Assembly: GCA_023511535.1 (NCBI GenBank)
Contig: JAIMBK010000017.1
Span: 1 to 47,042 of the forward strand
Direction: 5' to 3'
DNA length: 47,042 nucleotides
Source: Armatimonadota bacterium
GTDB taxonomy: Bacteria; Bacillota; Desulfotomaculia; Desulfotomaculales; Nap2-2B
In this document: positions 44,739 through 47,042 of the stretch, one piece after another
How the letters are laid out: the number at the start of each line of letters is the position of its first letter
How positions within the stretch are numbered: position 1 is the stretch's first letter
Notes under the pieces: generated by a model
The model's input: the letters and a program-made list of their open reading frames with translations, nothing else
What the model was told of the DNA's origin: nothing
Databases searched by the model: none
Translations under genes and position numbers: made by a program

Positions 44739-46315
44739 AATCCCTTCCTGAAAGCTGGACAACATGCACTCTTAAGGAACTACTGATTGCGTTGGAGTCG
44801 GGCTCCCGTCCCAAGGGAGGGGTTCAGGGGGTTAAAGAGGGCATCCCCAGTTTAGGTGGAGAACACTTGACTTTTGAAGGAGGGTTTACTTTTCATTCCA
44901 TAAAGTTTGTTCCTGAAGAGTTTGCAAACCGAATGTCTAAAGGGCATATACAAAAAAATGATATTCTCATTGTTAAAGATGGTGCAACTACTGGGAAAAC
45001 TGCTTTTGTGGACGATGATTTCCCCTACGAAAAAGCAGTGGTAAACGAACATATTTTCATTTGTCGGATTACCAAACATATTTCTCCAAAATTCATATTT
45101 AGATATCTAATGTCAAAGGAAGGTAGAAAGAGTATTTTAGTTAATTTCCAAGGTTCTGCGCAGGGAGGGATTAATTCATCTTTTGTTTCTAATGTTAATA
45201 TTCCCCTTGCTCCAATTAATGAGCAACAACGCATTATTGCGAAGTTAGAAAAGTTATTGGCCAGGATAAACAATTGCAAACAGCGTTTGGATAAAATCCC
45301 CGGCCTGATTAAACGTTTTCGCCAATCTGTTCTGGCAGCGGCTTGTACCGGTCGGCTTACTGCTGACTGGAGAGAAAACAATCCGGATGTGGAGCCGGCA
45401 GATGTGCTTGTAAAACGGGCTCATAATGAAATAAGGAAGCAATACGAAGCGGATAGCAAAAAGGCGGGAACGGAAAGCAAAAAATTGTCGATAATGCCTA
45501 CTTGTTTAGAAAGGCATGTAGTTCTTGAACCGGAGTGGGTAAAAGATCTCCCTAATACCTGGGCTGTAGTTGCTTTTGGGCAAGTTATTGATAAAGGGCC
45601 TCAGAATGGAATTTATAAACCTCAATCTGATTATGGTGAAGGAACAATGATTGTGCGGATTGATAACTTTTATAATGGTGCCATTGTTTCTTGGGAAGAA
45701 CTTAAAAAACTCCGCATATCAAGAAATGAAATGGAAAGATATTGTCTACATAACCAAGATATTTTAATTAATAGAGTTAATAGCATGAAATATCTCGGAA
45801 AATCCGCATTAATTCAGGGTCTTAATGTACCTTGTGTTTTTGAAAGTAATATGATGCGGTTGCGTGTCCTTCCACAATGTGCACATCCGAAGTATGTTGT
45901 TACTTATTTGCAAAGCTTCTATGGCTTAAGGGAGTTAAGAAAAAATGCTAAGCATGCGGTCAATCAATCAAGCATTAACCAGGAAGACGTTAAGTCTTCT
46001 GTCTTACCTTTACCCCCCCTTCTCGAACAACAAGAAATCGTCCGCCGAGTGGACGCTCTTTTTAAAATAGCCGACCAGATTGAGGCCCGTTATCAGAGAG
46101 CCAGGGCTTATGTGGACAAACTAACCCAGTCGATACTGGCCAAGGCCTTCCGAGGGGAACTGGTGCCCCAGGACCCTGCTGATGAACCGGCATCCATCCT
46201 GCTGGAGCGGATTCGGGAGGAGCGGGCCAGACGGGAGTTAGAATCTTTACAAAAAAGGAACAGTAGCAGAAGAATAAGTCCGGCCAGGCGGCGGAAGAAG
46301 GCTAACAAAGTATGA
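44735..46315 (+). CDS. hsdS: Type I restriction system specificity subunit
   Basis: Determines the bipartite DNA target for HsdM and HsdR. The 526-aa product has two target-recognition domains (about 1-150 and 270-420), each followed by a conserved helical spacer: NEQQRIIAKLEKLLARINNC and EQQEIVRRVDALFKIADQIE. Each spacer is followed by an ALAxxFRGELV-like stretch (LAAACTGRLTADW, LAKAFRGELVPQD). Both recognition domains are much more AT-rich than the spacers and the rest of the window, as expected for swapped specificity cassettes. The start is GTG at 44735 with GGGGAGG upstream. The target sequence cannot be predicted here. Confidence 0.95.
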   Translation: MKSLPESWTTCTLKELLIALESGSRPKGGVQGVKEGIPSLGGEHLTFEGGFTFHSIKFVPEEFANRMSKGHIQKNDILIVKDGATTGKTAFVDDDFPYEKAVVNEHIFICRITKHISPKFIFRYLMSKEGRKSILVNFQGSAQGGINSSFVSNVNIPLAPINEQQRIIAKLEKLLARINNCKQRLDKIPGLIKRFRQSVLAAACTGRLTADWRENNPDVEPADVLVKRAHNEIRKQYEADSKKAGTESKKLSIMPTCLERHVVLEPEWVKDLPNTWAVVAFGQVIDKGPQNGIYKPQSDYGEGTMIVRIDNFYNGAIVSWEELKKLRISRNEMERYCLHNQDILINRVNSMKYLGKSALIQGLNVPCVFESNMMRLRVLPQCAHPKYVVTYLQSFYGLRELRKNAKHAVNQSSINQEDVKSSVLPLPPLLEQQEIVRRVDALFKIADQIEARYQRARAYVDKLTQSILAKAFRGELVPQDPADEPASILLERIREERARRELESLQKRNSSRRISPARRRKKANKV

Positions 46316-46977
46316 AGCGGATAACAGAGCTCCCCAAATTGGAACGGCCCCGGGAAAAGCTCCAGGAAAAAGGCGCCGCAGCATTATCCGATATTGAATT
46401 GCTGGCTGTACTTTTGGGCAGCGGAACAAAAAAACATGATGTTATGGCCGTGGCAGGACGGATCTTAAAGGTGCTGGATGCTGGTAATGAAAAACTCAGC
46501 CTGGAAGAGCTCCGGAAAATTGAAGGGGTGGGGCTGGCCAAAGCAGCCCTGATTGCCGCCGCCATGGAATTTGCCCGCCGCCGGATTAAGCCCGAAGGCT
46601 TAAAAATTTCTTTCCCGGCTGACGTTTTACCGTTAATCAGCCACTTTGCAGATCGCAAACAGGAGCACTTTCTTTGCATCTCTCTAAACGGCGCCAACGA
46701 AGTAATTGCCAGCCGGGTTGTTTCTGTTGGTTTGGTAAATAAAACCCAGGTCCATCCACGGGAGGTTTTTGCCGATCCCATAACCGACCGGGCAACGGCA
46801 ATTATCATCGCTCATAACCACCCGGCCGGAGGAGTAACGCCCAGTAAAGAGGATATCGAAATTACCCGGCGGTTAAAAGTCGCAGGAGAAACTTTAGGGA
46901 TCAGGTTAATTGATCACATTATTTTTAACCAAAAAGAATATTACAGTTTTTTAGAGCACGGAGAGTGTACGCGGTAA
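46312..46977 (+). CDS. radC: RadC family protein (JAMM/MPN+ domain)
   Basis: A 221-aa RadC-type protein. It has an N-terminal helix-hairpin-helix-like region (IEGVGLAKAALIAAAMEFAR) and a C-terminal JAMM metal site: HNHPAGGVTPSKED (His168, His170, Asp181) with the upstream Glu near 118. The biochemical role of RadC is unresolved; the early link to DNA repair has been withdrawn, and RadC genes are frequent beside mobile and defence loci. The ATG overlaps the hsdS stop by 4 bases (ATGA), so it is translated as the fourth gene of the hsd operon. The last 65 bases of the window show nothing more. Confidence 0.92.
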   Translation: MKRITELPKLERPREKLQEKGAAALSDIELLAVLLGSGTKKHDVMAVAGRILKVLDAGNEKLSLEELRKIEGVGLAKAALIAAAMEFARRRIKPEGLKISFPADVLPLISHFADRKQEHFLCISLNGANEVIASRVVSVGLVNKTQVHPREVFADPITDRATAIIIAHNHPAGGVTPSKEDIEITRRLKVAGETLGIRLIDHIIFNQKEYYSFLEHGECTR

Positions 46978-47042
46978 AATAAAACGGATGAATTTCGGCC
47001 AATAAAAATGGATGATTTTTACCATCTCCTCTCAACCAGCAG

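Overview
The window reads as a chromosome segment of a fairly GC-rich, anaerobic, spore-former-type Firmicute (Desulfotomaculum/Pelotomaculum-like Peptococcaceae). The grounds are Firmicute gene order (aspS-hisS, dtd-rel, dnaG-rpoD), a T-box leader, a glmS ribozyme, a CdaA-type diadenylate cyclase, strong GGAGG Shine-Dalgarno sites with many GTG/TTG starts, and an indolepyruvate:ferredoxin oxidoreductase. The species cannot be named from sequence alone.

Layout. 1-11.3 kb, minus strand: the 5' part of RNase P RNA (cut by the window edge), aspS, hisS, an MBL-fold hydrolase, dtd, bifunctional rel, a long recJ, an acylphosphatase and a 2',3'-cyclic RNA phosphodiesterase. 11.4-15.2 kb, plus strand: a coupled cluster of an FrhB-like Fe-S flavoprotein with iorA and iorB, followed by a HicA-like remnant. 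15.6-21.3 kb: comM/yifB, a flavodoxin-fold protein with a compact Cys motif, then dnaG-rpoD closed by a clear terminator. 21.4-24.6 kb: argH, a class III CoA-transferase/alpha-methylacyl-CoA racemase-like gene, and an opposing RelE-type toxin/Phd-type antitoxin pair with a near-palindromic operator.

24.8-35.1 kb is the biosynthetic centre. A full T-box leader, probably isoleucine-specific, precedes ilvE, ilvB, ilvN, a second ilvB, leuC, leuD, leuB and cimA. With LeuCD and LeuB acting on citramalate, this set makes 2-ketobutyrate from pyruvate and acetyl-CoA, so isoleucine can be made without threonine; ilvC, ilvD and leuA are not in the window. The two AHAS catalytic subunits differ at the residue that sets substrate preference (Trp472 versus Leu472).

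35.1-40.4 kb is a cell-wall/c-di-AMP block: cdaA (without cdaR), an opposing CGGC-type protein, glmM, and glmS behind a glmS ribozyme, ending in a 13-bp-stem terminator. 40.5-47.0 kb is a defence block: a possible HEPN remnant, then hsdR-hsdM-hsdS with radC translationally coupled to hsdS.

Three families of degenerate short repeats (called A, B and C here) lie between genes: A is built on GGAATTAGGGA, B on AAAGGCACA, and C on CGAC/GACGACCGAC. They account for much of the otherwise empty intergenic sequence.
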